64,000 nucleotides of DNA from Maliibacterium massiliense (GTDB taxonomy: Bacteria > Bacillota > Clostridia > Christensenellales > Maliibacteriaceae), in contig NZ_LR026983.1 of NCBI RefSeq assembly GCF_900604345.1, positions 1,798,001 to 1,862,000 of the forward strand. The letters are read 5' to 3'. The notes below the pieces were generated by a model. It was not told where the DNA came from. It did not search any database and was given only the letters and a program-made list of their open reading frames with translations. Below, piece after piece: positions 1-7,453 of this stretch. How positions within the stretch are numbered: position 1 is the first letter of the stretch; the number at the start of each line of letters is the position of its first letter. The position numbers were made by a program, and so were the translations under genes.

Positions 1-131
1 TGCCCGCGCTGCTGCATGTGCTGCGCACCGACCCGTTTAACGAGGCGTACTTCGCCTTTATGCTGGCGCGCCTGGGCAGGACGCCGGAGGTGTGCGCGAT
101 CAAAGACTACTTTGGCTACGCGCACCTGTAG
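1..131 (+). CDS. 3' end of an unidentified protein (partial)
   Basis: An open frame enters from the left edge and ends at TAG 129-131. It encodes about 42 residues, with the segments LLHVLRTDPFNEAYFAFMLA and a terminal IKDYFGYAHL. The regular codon use suggests a real gene end. I do not recognise the family from this tail. No terminator with a T-tract on the plus strand follows; the nearest hairpin at 241-276 has its T-tract on the minus strand. Confidence 0.5.
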   Translation, partial: PALLHVLRTDPFNEAYFAFMLARLGRTPEVCAIKDYFGYAHL

Positions 132-232
132 TGTGGGGCGCCTGGATGGCGGAGCGAACCAGCGCATCAGGCCTGCGCGTGGTGCAGGCAAGCAAAGCGC
201 TTCCGATAAAAAGACAGAGACGGCGCATAGAA

Positions 233-277
233 CAAAAGAAAAACAGCGCGGCGGCCCTGGGCTCACCGCGCTGTTTT
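233..277 (-). terminator. Intrinsic terminator of the Arc-like gene
   Basis: Inverted repeat AAACAGCGCGG (241-251) and CCGCGCTGTTT (266-276). Read on the minus strand it is followed by a T-rich run (complement of 233-241). The right arm overlaps the last codons of the Arc-like gene, so translation ends inside the hairpin. Confidence 0.75.
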
Positions 278-457
278 CGTATCCGTCTGCGCTGAGTGCG
301 GAACAATTTCCCCATGCTGCTGCTCAAAGGCCGCGACGTAGCGGCGGATGAGGTGGACCAGTTGGCTGTTGGCGGAGCGCCCCTCATAGGCGGCGGCGTA
401 GGAGAACCAGGAGAGCAGCGCGCGCTCGATGCGCAGCGAAAAATGTGCGATGGTCAT
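263..457 (-). CDS. Arc-like ribbon-helix-helix DNA-binding protein
   Basis: This 64-residue protein has the layout of small Arc/MetJ-type repressors: a short beta strand (IAHFSLRIE) for DNA contact, then two helices with the family-typical AYEGRSANSQLVHLIRRYV and a closing FEQQHGEI. Such proteins dimerise and bind operators through the paired strands. The ATG at 457 has no strong Shine-Dalgarno sequence, so the start is less certain than the family. It has its own terminator and probably forms a single-gene unit beside another small regulator. The target is unknown. Confidence 0.75.
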   Translation of the reverse strand: MTIAHFSLRIERALLSWFSYAAAYEGRSANSQLVHLIRRYVAAFEQQHGEIVPHSAQTDTKTAR

Positions 458-571
458 TTGTGGAATGAATACCGCGACGTGTTAAAAACAAAGAATATAG
501 AAACAATGGATGCGAGTTATTTAACAGGGATATCAAACAATAAAGCAAAACAAAAAGCGTAGCAAGCATAA

Positions 572-606
572 AATAAAAATAGGCGGTTATGCAACCGCCT
601 ATTTTA
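572..606 (-). terminator. Intrinsic terminator of the small HTH regulator
   Basis: Hairpin arms 578-588 (AATAGGCGGTT) and 593-603 with a 4-nt loop. On the minus strand the stem runs directly into TTTTTATTTTA. The TAA of the upstream gene lies at its edge. Confidence 0.8.
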
Positions 607-816
607 TTTCGTGTCTTTGTCTGGTACGTATAGTAAAATATCCTCCACTTTGCAATCCAGCAGGGCACACAACTCATTGATAAGGCCGGTAGAGATACCG
701 TTGTTGTGTCGCATCCTGTGTATGGTATTACTGCTGATGCCATAAATGTGAATGAGTTTATAGGTATTAAGCCCGCGCGCCTTAAGTGTACGCCAGAATG
801 GATCATACACAATCAT
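604..816 (-). CDS. Small Cro/C1-type HTH regulator (HTH_26-like)
   Basis: A protein of 70 residues beginning MIVYDPFWRTLKARG and carrying a Cro/C1-type helix-turn-helix (TYKLIHIYGISSNTIHRM, roughly residues 18-35). It ends in the family-typical LCALLDCKVEDILLYVPD. I chose the ATG at 816, not the GTG at 825, because GAGGTGAGG lies just before it and because the second copy in this window (61660) starts with the same MIVY. It is divergent from the Cys-rich mini-gene at 903, with a palindrome between them, so it may regulate that gene. The target is inferred only. Confidence 0.8.
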   Translation of the reverse strand: MIVYDPFWRTLKARGLNTYKLIHIYGISSNTIHRMRHNNGISTGLINELCALLDCKVEDILLYVPDKDTK

Positions 817-856
817 AGTCCTCACCTCATACTCATCTTAGGAGCAAGCCAGCATA

Positions 857-871
857 TTGAATATTGTTCAA
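857..871. promoter_or_regulatory. Candidate operator palindrome
   Basis: TTGAA-N5-TTCAA, a perfect 5+5 inverted repeat. It overlaps the -35 element of the gene at 903 and lies in the divergent interval with the HTH regulator. A repressor bound here would block the promoter. The binding protein is inferred. Confidence 0.35.
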
Positions 872-885
872 ATTTTGACTATACT
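857..885 (+). promoter_or_regulatory. Promoter of the Cys-rich mini-gene
   Basis: -35 TTGAAT (857-862), 17-bp spacer, -10 TATACT (880-885). The start point would fall near 892, giving a very short leader that begins at the ribosome site of the gene at 903. Confidence 0.55.
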
Positions 886-902
886 ATGCATGAGGTGGTT
901 TT

Positions 903-1103
903 ATGTTGTGTGAAAATACCTATTGTATTTATTGGAGCGCGGCATCGTGCACGCTAGAGCAAGTCACACTTGATAATACTGGGAGGTGCCAGGCATGTAT
1001 TCAGATAACCATACCGGAGACGACACTAAAAAAGGAAAGAGCACGCGCCTTGGCGCGGTATGCACGCATATACGCGTCGTGGGAGCAGGGGAAAAAGGGA
1101 TAA
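903..1103 (+). CDS. Cys-rich mini-protein, function unknown
   Basis: Sixty-six residues with four paired-looking cysteines in the order CENTYC, SC and CQAC, followed by a charged helix (LKKERARALARYARIY). Small clostridial proteins with the general pattern C-x4-C-I-Y, C-x-L, D-x-x-G-x-C-x-x-C-I are common and undescribed in function; this one fits. A zinc or metal site is an inference from the cysteines. A GAGGTGG ribosome site lies 5 bases before the ATG, and a good promoter lies just upstream. The gene is too short to exclude chance, but ribosome site, promoter and cysteine pattern agree. Confidence 0.6.
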   Translation: MLCENTYCIYWSAASCTLEQVTLDNTGRCQACIQITIPETTLKKERARALARYARIYASWEQGKKG

Positions 1104-1110
1104 TTGCGCA

Positions 1111-1145
1111 ACAAAAAGGCGCCCGCACGGGCGCCTGGGGGTTTT
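1111..1145. terminator. Bidirectional terminator
   Basis: GC-rich stem AGGCGCCC (1117-1124) and GGGCGCCT (1129-1136). It is flanked by AAAAA on the left, giving a minus-strand T-tract for the phosphatase gene, and GTTTTGTT on the right for the gene ending at 1103. Confidence 0.7.
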
Positions 1146-1146
1146 G

Positions 1147-1809
1147 TTATGACGCGCCGTTATCCAGCAGCGCAAGCAGGTCCATGGGCGTCTCCAGCAG
1201 CGCGTCGCACCCCGCGCGCCACAGCTCCGCGCTGCCGCGAAAGCCCCAGCCCGCGCCAGCGCAGCGCAGGCGCGCGTTTTGCGCGGTGTACACATCCACA
1301 TCGGAATCGCCGACCAGCAGCGTCTCGCGCTGGGTTTTGCCCAGGCGCGCAAGCAGCGCGAGGGCGCCATCGGGCGCGGGCTTTCGCCGCAGACCTGCGC
1401 GCTGGCCGAACACCGCGGCAAACCTGTCGGGGCCAAAGAACGCCTCGACCATCCGCTGCGCAAAGGGTTCAGGCTTGTTGGAGAGCACCGCAAGGCATAC
1501 GCCCCGCTTTTGCAGCGCGTCCAGCATCGCTGCTACGCCTGGGTAGGGCGCTGTGCTGTCCATGCAGTGCGCGCCGTAGCGCGCGCCAAAGTCCGCGCGG
1601 CAAGCCGCAAGCACGTCATCGGTGCGCATGTGCGGGGGCAGCGCGCTTTTGATCAGGTTGCCCACGCCGTTTCCCACAAACTGCCGGTAGGCGTCCGTGG
1701 GGTGCGACGGCAAGCCGCGCGCCTGTAGCATGGCGTTGCAGCAAGCGGCAAGGTCGTCCAGCGTATCGAGCAGGGTGCCGTCCAGATCAAAGATGCAAAA
1801 TCTTACCAA
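1147..1809 (-). CDS. gph: HAD-family phosphatase, phosphoglycolate phosphatase-like
   Basis: A 220-residue HAD hydrolase. Motif I is FDLDGTLLDT near the N-terminus (the first Asp is the nucleophile). A helical cap follows; motif II is in VLSNKP and the acidic motif IV is LLVGDSDVD. This arrangement is typical of the Gph/PpaX group that dephosphorylates 2-phosphoglycolate or similar small phosphate esters. Substrate assignment within HAD enzymes is uncertain. The ATG overlaps the end of the upstream isomerase gene by 7 bases, so the two are co-translated and may act on related sugar metabolites. A terminator follows at about 1111-1136. Confidence 0.8.
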   Translation of the reverse strand: MVRFCIFDLDGTLLDTLDDLAACCNAMLQARGLPSHPTDAYRQFVGNGVGNLIKSALPPHMRTDDVLAACRADFGARYGAHCMDSTAPYPGVAAMLDALQKRGVCLAVLSNKPEPFAQRMVEAFFGPDRFAAVFGQRAGLRRKPAPDGALALLARLGKTQRETLLVGDSDVDVYTAQNARLRCAGAGWGFRGSAELWRAGCDALLETPMDLLALLDNGAS

Positions 1810-2606
1810 AGCGCGCGCACCACCTGCAGCGCGCGCTGGGCGCGCTGTAGGAACGCGCCGTCGCAGAAGGCCTCCATGCTGATGCCCGCATCGTAGCCTC
1901 CCTCTTTAAGCGCTTGCAAAAAGGCGCTGTATTGCGCGTCCTCGCGCGCGTCCATGGGCAGCTGCCGGCCCATCAGGCGGGCAAAGTGCACGTGCACGAT
2001 ATCGCCCGCACAGGCGCGAACGCGCTCCACCGGTTCGTTGCCCAGCGCAAAGTGGTAGTAGTCCACCAGCAGCTTGACGTGCGGATGGTTGACCATGCGC
2101 ACCACGTCGGCTGCCTCCTTGAGGGTGTTGATCACGTTGGTCTCGCCCCGGTTGAGCGGCTCCACCGCCATGGTAACGCCGTGCGCGGCGGCCTCTTTGC
2201 CCATCATGGCAAACATCTCAAGCAGCTGCGCGAGCCCCGCCTCGCGCGGGTAATCGGGCGCGATGGCGCGCGAGGCGCCGCTGCCCACCACGATCACGCG
2301 CGCGCCCAGTAGCGCCGCGCGCTCCAGCGCGCGGCAGGTGTAATCCCGCACCGCGCCCAGCGGCGCGCCCGGGCCGGTCATGCGCAGGTCGGGCGCGGAG
2401 AAACTGTTCATCACCTTGCAGGCAAAGCCGCTATCCTTCAGCGGACGGCGCACCTGCTCGGTAAAATCCGCGTCGCCGAGCGCCATCACGCGCATCACGG
2501 GCAGCTCCACAAAATCGTATCCCGCCTCCGCAACTGCGCGCAGCTTGTCCATGCCCACGCCCGAGGCGTCCTGTGCCACCATATTGACGCAAAGTCCCAT
2601 CTGCAT
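1803..2606 (-). CDS. Sugar phosphate isomerase/epimerase (xylose isomerase-like TIM barrel)
   Basis: A 267-residue protein of the AP-endonuclease-2/xylose-isomerase-like TIM-barrel family. Visible family marks are AGYDFVELP near residue 30, VEPLNRGETNVINT around 150 (metal-ligand Glu), LLVDYYHFALG around 185 (metal-ligand Asp and His), and a C-terminal GISMEAF with the last Glu. Members isomerise or epimerise ketoses such as tagatose, psicose, inosose or hydroxypyruvate. The exact substrate cannot be told from sequence. It is the first gene of a two-gene unit with the HAD phosphatase. A well-formed promoter containing a palindrome lies upstream. Confidence 0.8.
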   Translation of the reverse strand: MQMGLCVNMVAQDASGVGMDKLRAVAEAGYDFVELPVMRVMALGDADFTEQVRRPLKDSGFACKVMNSFSAPDLRMTGPGAPLGAVRDYTCRALERAALLGARVIVVGSGASRAIAPDYPREAGLAQLLEMFAMMGKEAAAHGVTMAVEPLNRGETNVINTLKEAADVVRMVNHPHVKLLVDYYHFALGNEPVERVRACAGDIVHVHFARLMGRQLPMDAREDAQYSAFLQALKEGGYDAGISMEAFCDGAFLQRAQRALQVVRALW

Positions 2607-2650
2607 AGCTGGTCACTTCCCTTCCATTCTTTATGAAAGACCTTAATTTC

Positions 2651-2679
2651 ATGATAGCGCAGCGCCCGGGCGCTGTCCA
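2651..2679 (-). promoter_or_regulatory. Promoter of the isomerase-phosphatase operon with internal palindrome
   Basis: On the minus strand: -35 TGGACA (2679-2674), 17-bp spacer, -10 TATCAT (2656-2651). The spacer and the first base of the -35 hold a perfect 14-bp palindrome, AGCGCCCGGGCGCT (2661-2674), well placed for a repressor. Confidence 0.5.
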
Positions 2680-2787
2680 TGCATGATTTGTGTAGAAAAA
2701 ACACAAACTTTTTGGTACACTTACACAGAACAAAATGACGCCTGTGTGCGTCTAAAGAGATATCAACACTTGGAGGATGAACCCAAA

Positions 2788-3276
2788 ATGATGAAAAAAA
2801 CGATCGCGATACTGTCCCTGGTCCTTGTGCTTGCGCTGCTGGCCACAGGCTGCGCGCCCAAAGCCGGGGGCACGGCCGTTAAACAGGTGAACGCCGGCGA
2901 GCTGACCGAGGCGCTCATGCAGCAGCAGGAATCGCCCGCCACCATGGCCGCGGAGGGCGAGACGCTGCAGACGCTCTACGGCCTGCAGGAGGACCTCTTT
3001 ACCAGCTACAGCGCCAACGCGGCTATGATGAACGTGCACGCCTTTGAGCTATCCGTCTTTCAGCTGAAGGACGAAAAGGACGTCCAGCGCGTCAAGGAGG
3101 CATGCGCGCAGCGCGCAGGGCAGATCGCCCAGACCTTTGAACAGTATTTGCCCGATCAGTATGAGGCAGCGAAGAACCCCGTGATCGAGAGCGTGGGCAA
3201 CTACGTGTTCTTCTGCATCAGCGCCGAGCCCGAAGCGGGCGCGTACTTTGACGCCTTTAAAAAACAAATTGCCTAA
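2788..3276 (+). CDS. DUF4358 lipoprotein
   Basis: A secreted lipoprotein of 162 residues. It has a positively charged start (MMKKT), a hydrophobic stretch and the lipobox LLATGC with the acylated Cys. The mature part contains the DUF4358 features: ELTEALMQ, YGLQ...LFTSYSANAAMMNVHAFEL and a long helix with repeated basic/acidic residues. I chose ATG 2788 because GGAGG lies 11 bases before it. DUF4358 lipoproteins are commonly found beside MBOAT and DHHW genes, as here, which suggests a helper role outside the membrane for acyl transfer. The molecular function is not known. Confidence 0.75.
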   Translation: MMKKTIAILSLVLVLALLATGCAPKAGGTAVKQVNAGELTEALMQQQESPATMAAEGETLQTLYGLQEDLFTSYSANAAMMNVHAFELSVFQLKDEKDVQRVKEACAQRAGQIAQTFEQYLPDQYEAAKNPVIESVGNYVFFCISAEPEAGAYFDAFKKQIA

Positions 3277-3337
3277 AGGGGAACCAAACGCATGCCGCAT
3301 TCGATGATCCGGCAGAAGTAAAGGGAGGAAAACGAAC

Positions 3338-4717
3338 ATGGTTTTTTCAAGTTTGTTATTCCTCTTTTTCTTTTTGCCTTTGACGCTGGGAGCCTATTAC
3401 CTTGTGCCCTGGCGCTGGAAAAACGCCGTGCTGCTGGCGGCGAGCCTGCTCTTTTACGCGTGGGGCGAGCCGGTGTACATGCTGCTGATGCTCTTCTCCA
3501 TCGGATGGAACTACGCCTGCGCACGCGGCATCGCCCGCGGGAAGCACCCCAAGGCGTATGTGGCGCTCTCGGTGGCGGTGAGCTTGGCGCTGCTGGGTTT
3601 TTTTAAATACGCGGACTGGGCCATCGGCTCGCTGAATGCGGCGCTCGGCCTCGAGCTGCCGCTGCTTGCGCTGCCACTGCCTATCGGCATCTCGTTTTAC
3701 ACCTTCCAGATTTTGAGCTATACCATCGACGTCTACCGGGGGCACGTGCCCGTGCAGAAGAACATCGTCTCCTTCGGCGCGTACGTCACCATGTTCCCGC
3801 AGCTGATCGCGGGGCCCATCGTGCGCTACGCGGATGTGGCCGCCGCGCTTTCGGCGCGCACGCTGTCGGTGGCGCAGTTTTGCCGGGGCTGCGAACGCTT
3901 CCTTTACGGCTTGGTGAAAAAGGTGCTGCTGGCCAACAATATCGGCCTGCTGTGGGCGCAGGTGCAGATCGCCCCCGCGCGCTCGGCGCTCTATGCGTGG
4001 GTGGGGTTGCTGGCCTTCACCCTGCAGATTTACTTTGATTTTTCCGGCTACAGCGATATGGCCATTGGCATGGGGGATATGCTGGGCTTCCGCTTCCCTG
4101 AAAACTTTGATCATCCCTACATGTCGCGCAGCGTCTCGGAGTTCTGGCGGCGCTGGCACATGACGCTGGGCACGTGGTTCCGCCAGTACCTCTACATCCC
4201 GCTGGGCGGCAACCGCAGGGGGCGGGGGCGCACCATCTTTAACCTGGCGGTGGTGTGGCTGCTGACCGGTCTTTGGCACGGCGCCAGCTGGAACTTTGTG
4301 CTGTGGGGCGCGTGGTTCGGCATGCTGATCATCGGCGAGCGTTTTGTGTGGGGTAGGGCGCTGGAAAAACTGCCGCGCGCGCTTGCCACGCTTGTGACAT
4401 TTTTGCTGGTTATGCTGGGCTGGGTGCTGTTCTCCTTTACGTCCATGGCGGATATCGGCGCGTACATGGCCGCGCTGTTGGGCGCGGGCGGCGCGTGGGA
4501 CGCCGCCGGCCTGTACGCGCTGGCCCGCTTTGGGCCGCTGCTGATGGCGGCGCTTGTATGCGCCACCCCGCTTGCGCGCAAGGTGCTGGACGCGCTGCGC
4601 AGCCGCGGACGCACCACGCGCGCGCTGCTGTGCACGCTCTACGCCGCGGCGTTTGTATGCTGCGTGGCGTACCTGGTGGACGCAAGCTTCAACCCGTTTT
4701 TGTACTTCCGCTTTTAA
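3338..4717 (+). CDS. MBOAT family O-acyltransferase (AlgI/DltB-like)
   Basis: An integral membrane protein of 459 residues with about ten hydrophobic segments. The MBOAT signature is present: PQLIAGPIVRY around residue 150, the conserved EFWRRWHMTLGTWFRQYLYI around 270, and the catalytic His in LLTGLWHGASWNFVLWG near 315. AlgI- and DltB-type members move an acyl group across the membrane to an exported polymer or sugar. Its partners are the DUF4358 lipoprotein upstream and the DHHW protein 15 bases downstream. GGGAGG sits 10 bases before the ATG. The acceptor polymer is unknown. Confidence 0.88.
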   Translation: MVFSSLLFLFFFLPLTLGAYYLVPWRWKNAVLLAASLLFYAWGEPVYMLLMLFSIGWNYACARGIARGKHPKAYVALSVAVSLALLGFFKYADWAIGSLNAALGLELPLLALPLPIGISFYTFQILSYTIDVYRGHVPVQKNIVSFGAYVTMFPQLIAGPIVRYADVAAALSARTLSVAQFCRGCERFLYGLVKKVLLANNIGLLWAQVQIAPARSALYAWVGLLAFTLQIYFDFSGYSDMAIGMGDMLGFRFPENFDHPYMSRSVSEFWRRWHMTLGTWFRQYLYIPLGGNRRGRGRTIFNLAVVWLLTGLWHGASWNFVLWGAWFGMLIIGERFVWGRALEKLPRALATLVTFLLVMLGWVLFSFTSMADIGAYMAALLGAGGAWDAAGLYALARFGPLLMAALVCATPLARKVLDALRSRGRTTRALLCTLYAAAFVCCVAYLVDASFNPFLYFRF

Positions 4718-4732
4718 TCAAAGGAGCGCCTT

Positions 4733-5881
4733 ATGAAGAAAACACCGGAGAAAACACCCCTGTACGCGCGCGTGTTCGCCCTGCTGCTGATGGCGGCGCT
4801 GGCGGCGGGCTTTGTGCTGTTCGTCCTTTCGCCGGACGCGCGCTTTTCCCCGGAGGAAAACCGCGTGCTGCAGCAGGCGCCCGCGTTCTCCTGGCAGCGG
4901 CTGGCCAGCGGCAAGTACACGCGGGATGTTGAGACGTATATCGCTGACCAGTTCCCGGGCCGCACCGCGTTTGTGGCCCTTAAAAGCCTGCTTGCGCGCG
5001 CCACGCTGCAGCGGGAGAACAACGGCGTGTACTTTGGCGATGACGGCAACCTCTACGAGCAGCTGGCGCCCATGGACGCATCGGCGCTTGACCGCAACGC
5101 GCAGGTGCTGGCCAAGCTCAAGGCGGATACGGGCCTGCCCGTGTGCGTGCTGCCCGTGCCCTCTGCCAGCTTTATCAGGCAGGAGCATCTGCCCGCAAAC
5201 GCGCCCCTAGGCGACCAGCGCGCGATGATGGCGGCATTGTGCGCCCAGCTTGCGGGCAGCGGGGTGGAGGTGGTGGACGTATTTGACGACTTTGCGGCGG
5301 CGAATGCCGATGCGGTGCTCTACTTTGGCACCGACCACCACTGGAACGCGCGCGGGGCGTACATGGGCTACGCGGCGCTCGCACGGGCGCTGGATATCGC
5401 GCCCAATGCGGCGGAAAGCTACCAATATCACGTGGTGAGCGAGACGTTCCGCGGCACGCTCTCCTCCAAATCAGGGGATTTTTACCATGCGCCCGATGCA
5501 CTGGTGCGCATTACGCGCCCGGGCGCGCCCGATGCGCGCCTCTACGTAGTGGACGACGATACCCGCTATCCCTCCCTTTACCTGGAGGAGAAACTGCAAG
5601 AGAAGGACCAGTACACCTACTATCTGGGGGGCAACCACGCGGTCACTGTCACGGAGGCGCCCAGCGGATCGGGCCGCAGGCTGATGCTGCTGAAGGACTC
5701 CTACGCGCACATCCTGACGCCCTATCTTGCGGAGCATTTCGACGAGATACACCTGATCGACACCCGTTACTACAATGGCGATCTCAAGGCCTACGCGGCC
5801 GAGCACGGCATCACGGACATCGCGGCGCTTTACACCATGAAAAACCTCAATGAGACCCGCGCCTTTGGGGCGCAGGGATAA
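4733..5881 (+). CDS. DHHW family protein (AlgX/SGNH-like), acylation partner
   Basis: A 382-residue protein with one N-terminal membrane anchor (VFALLLMAALAAGFVLFVLS) and an extracellular domain. The family name motif DHHW is present in FGTDHHWNARGAYMGY (about residues 198-213), and a conserved LLKDSYAH lies near 320. These resemble the catalytic pieces of AlgJ/AlgX-type acetyltransferases, in which an Asp-His pair and a Ser act on the acyl group. It follows the MBOAT gene by 15 bases with AAAGGAG before the ATG. The three genes form one operon, probably for O-acylation of a cell-wall or secreted polysaccharide. Confidence 0.82.
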   Translation: MKKTPEKTPLYARVFALLLMAALAAGFVLFVLSPDARFSPEENRVLQQAPAFSWQRLASGKYTRDVETYIADQFPGRTAFVALKSLLARATLQRENNGVYFGDDGNLYEQLAPMDASALDRNAQVLAKLKADTGLPVCVLPVPSASFIRQEHLPANAPLGDQRAMMAALCAQLAGSGVEVVDVFDDFAAANADAVLYFGTDHHWNARGAYMGYAALARALDIAPNAAESYQYHVVSETFRGTLSSKSGDFYHAPDALVRITRPGAPDARLYVVDDDTRYPSLYLEEKLQEKDQYTYYLGGNHAVTVTEAPSGSGRRLMLLKDSYAHILTPYLAEHFDEIHLIDTRYYNGDLKAYAAEHGITDIAALYTMKNLNETRAFGAQG

Positions 5882-5935
5882 GCAAATGGGGCGGAGGGAA
5901 AGGATAGCGCGCGGATTTGCCGGCTGTTGGCCTGC

Positions 5936-6126
5936 CGCCTTTGCGCGGTGCTTTTGCCCAGTGCCACGTGGCGCGGCGCCGCTGTTTTCGCCCCGTGCCG
6001 CTTCGCTGCCGCGGCCTGGATGTGATGCAGCCCCGCGCCGCTGTTTGCCTGCCCTTGCGCGGTGCCTGCGCTGCACACCGCGCCGCTTCGCTGTTGCGGC
6101 CTGGGTGTGATGCAGCCCTGCGCCGC
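5936..6126. repeat. Imperfect tandem duplication, unit about 85 bp, in a long non-coding gap
   Basis: The 412-base interval 5882-6293 carries no convincing gene. Inside it, 45 bases at 5997-6041 recur at 6082-6126 with only a few changes (shared core TGTGATGCAGCC). The flanking GCGCGGTGC near 5944 also recurs near 6057, so the repeat unit is about 85 bp with about two copies. It is G+C-rich like its surroundings. Its function is unknown. Confidence 0.6.
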
Positions 6127-6217
6127 CTACATGCGGCGTGACTGCTCCCGCCCCCGCGTCAACGCGCGCGCAGCGCCTCTGTGTGCGTCGACCTGTGCGG
6201 ATTGTGCGCGGCGGTTA

Positions 6218-6262
6218 AAAGAATAAAATGCGGCCCCGGCGCACGCTCTGCGCCGGGGCCGC
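6218..6262 (-). terminator. Strong terminator of the sortase gene
   Basis: A perfect 13-bp stem GCGGCCCCGGCGC (6229-6241) with GCGCCGGGGCCGC (6249-6261). On the minus strand it is followed by ATTTTATTCTTTT. Confidence 0.85.
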
Positions 6263-6293
6263 GCTTTTCCTGCGCGCTGCACGGGCATGGTAT

Positions 6294-7313
6294 CTATTCA
6301 TACGTCTTCTCGCCCACATACACCCCGTGCACCGCGATGCGCATGGCGTCGTTGTTGTTGGGGCAGGTGGAGAAGGTGACGATGCGGCTTTGCGCGTCCA
6401 GCGCCACGTCTGATTGGAAGGCGGAGCGCCTGCGCATGCGTTCAAAAAACGCCGCCTTCTCCGCGTCGTTTGCAAAGCCGGGCGTGCGGTAATCGTCCGT
6501 GGCCGCCACCTGGTGTACGGAGAAGATGCGGTATGCATGCGTCACCGCGTCAGGCGTGGTGATGGTAAAGATGTCGTGCGCGGCCGCGTAGTTCATATCC
6601 AGCATTTTCGTCAAGTCGTGCAGCATGGACCCATCGCGCATGTTGTGCCCGTAGACCACCGTGTTGGCGTCGGAAAAATCCGGCGCGTTGACGTAGTCCA
6701 TGAAAATGGCCCCGCAGGCGTAATTGCTCTTTTGGAAGGTGTGCTTCAGATAATAATCGTTATCCGCACCCTGCACGATGGGGTAGTTGATGTTTGTGCC
6801 CGGCACCTGCAGCCAGCCCACAAAGTCGCCATTGAGCTGCTGCAGCTGCGCGATGCCCACCGCGTCGATGGGGGGCGTCTCTTTTGCGGGCGCATCCGGA
6901 GCGGCGCCCGCCTGCGCGGCGGATGCGGAGGGGCGGACTGCCTCAGCCAGCTTGGCGTATTCGTCGCGCGCCGCGGCGCGCGTGCCGAGGATGGCGATGA
7001 GCGCCGTTGCCGAGCCGATAAAGATCAGTATCGACAGGGTCAGCAGCGCCAGACGGCCGCGGCCCATTTTGCGGCGGGGGCCCTTTGCGCCGCAGGTGGG
7101 CGGCCCCGCCACGCCCGGGACGAACAGCTCGTCGACCAAATCATCGTGCACCTGGGTGTCTCGCTCCGGTTCATCCGCCTGCCAAACGTCCGCGCGCGTC
7201 TCGTAGCGCTCGTGCGGCGGCACGTCGTAGCTGTATGGATTGTCCTCCTGCGCGCGGCGCGGCCGCCGCGTCTGCCTTGCGTGGCGCGGCGCTGGTTTTT
7301 TCTCTTTGGGCAT
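6294..7313 (-). CDS. srtB: Class B sortase
   Basis: A membrane-anchored transpeptidase of 339 residues. A basic, disordered cytosolic region of about 110 residues precedes one membrane segment (LALLTLSILIFIGSATALIAIL) and then the extracellular sortase domain. Catalytic marks are the His in NTVVYGHNM, Cys317 in TFSTCPN and the Arg in AMRIAVHG. GWLQVPGTNINYPIVQ is the usual SrtB opening. Class B enzymes attach specific proteins (in some species haem-uptake proteins) to peptidoglycan. No substrate with a sorting signal is visible nearby. The start at 7313 follows AGGAGGG at a long 12-base spacing. A TATAAT at 7377-7372 is a likely -10. Confidence 0.85.
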   Translation of the reverse strand: MPKEKKPAPRHARQTRRPRRAQEDNPYSYDVPPHERYETRADVWQADEPERDTQVHDDLVDELFVPGVAGPPTCGAKGPRRKMGRGRLALLTLSILIFIGSATALIAILGTRAAARDEYAKLAEAVRPSASAAQAGAAPDAPAKETPPIDAVGIAQLQQLNGDFVGWLQVPGTNINYPIVQGADNDYYLKHTFQKSNYACGAIFMDYVNAPDFSDANTVVYGHNMRDGSMLHDLTKMLDMNYAAAHDIFTITTPDAVTHAYRIFSVHQVAATDDYRTPGFANDAEKAAFFERMRRRSAFQSDVALDAQSRIVTFSTCPNNNDAMRIAVHGVYVGEKTYE

Positions 7314-7407
7314 GGCCTTTCGTTCCCTCCTGGCATATGCAAAGCTGCATGTCTCTGTACGAACCAATACCATTATATAGCGCGCGGAGGTTTTCTGCAC
7401 CCTTCTT

Positions 7408-7417
7408 ATGGTATACT
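7408..7417 (+). promoter_or_regulatory. Extended -10 promoter of the YgiQ-like gene
   Basis: TGG followed by TATACT (7412-7417) forms an extended -10 element; the -35 is poor. It lies 37 bases before the chosen start and is divergent from the sortase -10 at 7377-7372. Confidence 0.4.
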
Positions 7418-7453
7418 GAAGCGGAAGATTATGTCAGATGGGAGCGCGGACGC

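Noticed and set aside
7085..7453. N-terminal extension of the YgiQ protein by 123 residues
   Set aside because: The extension is antisense to the start of the sortase gene and crosses both promoters; the family N-terminus starts at 7454.
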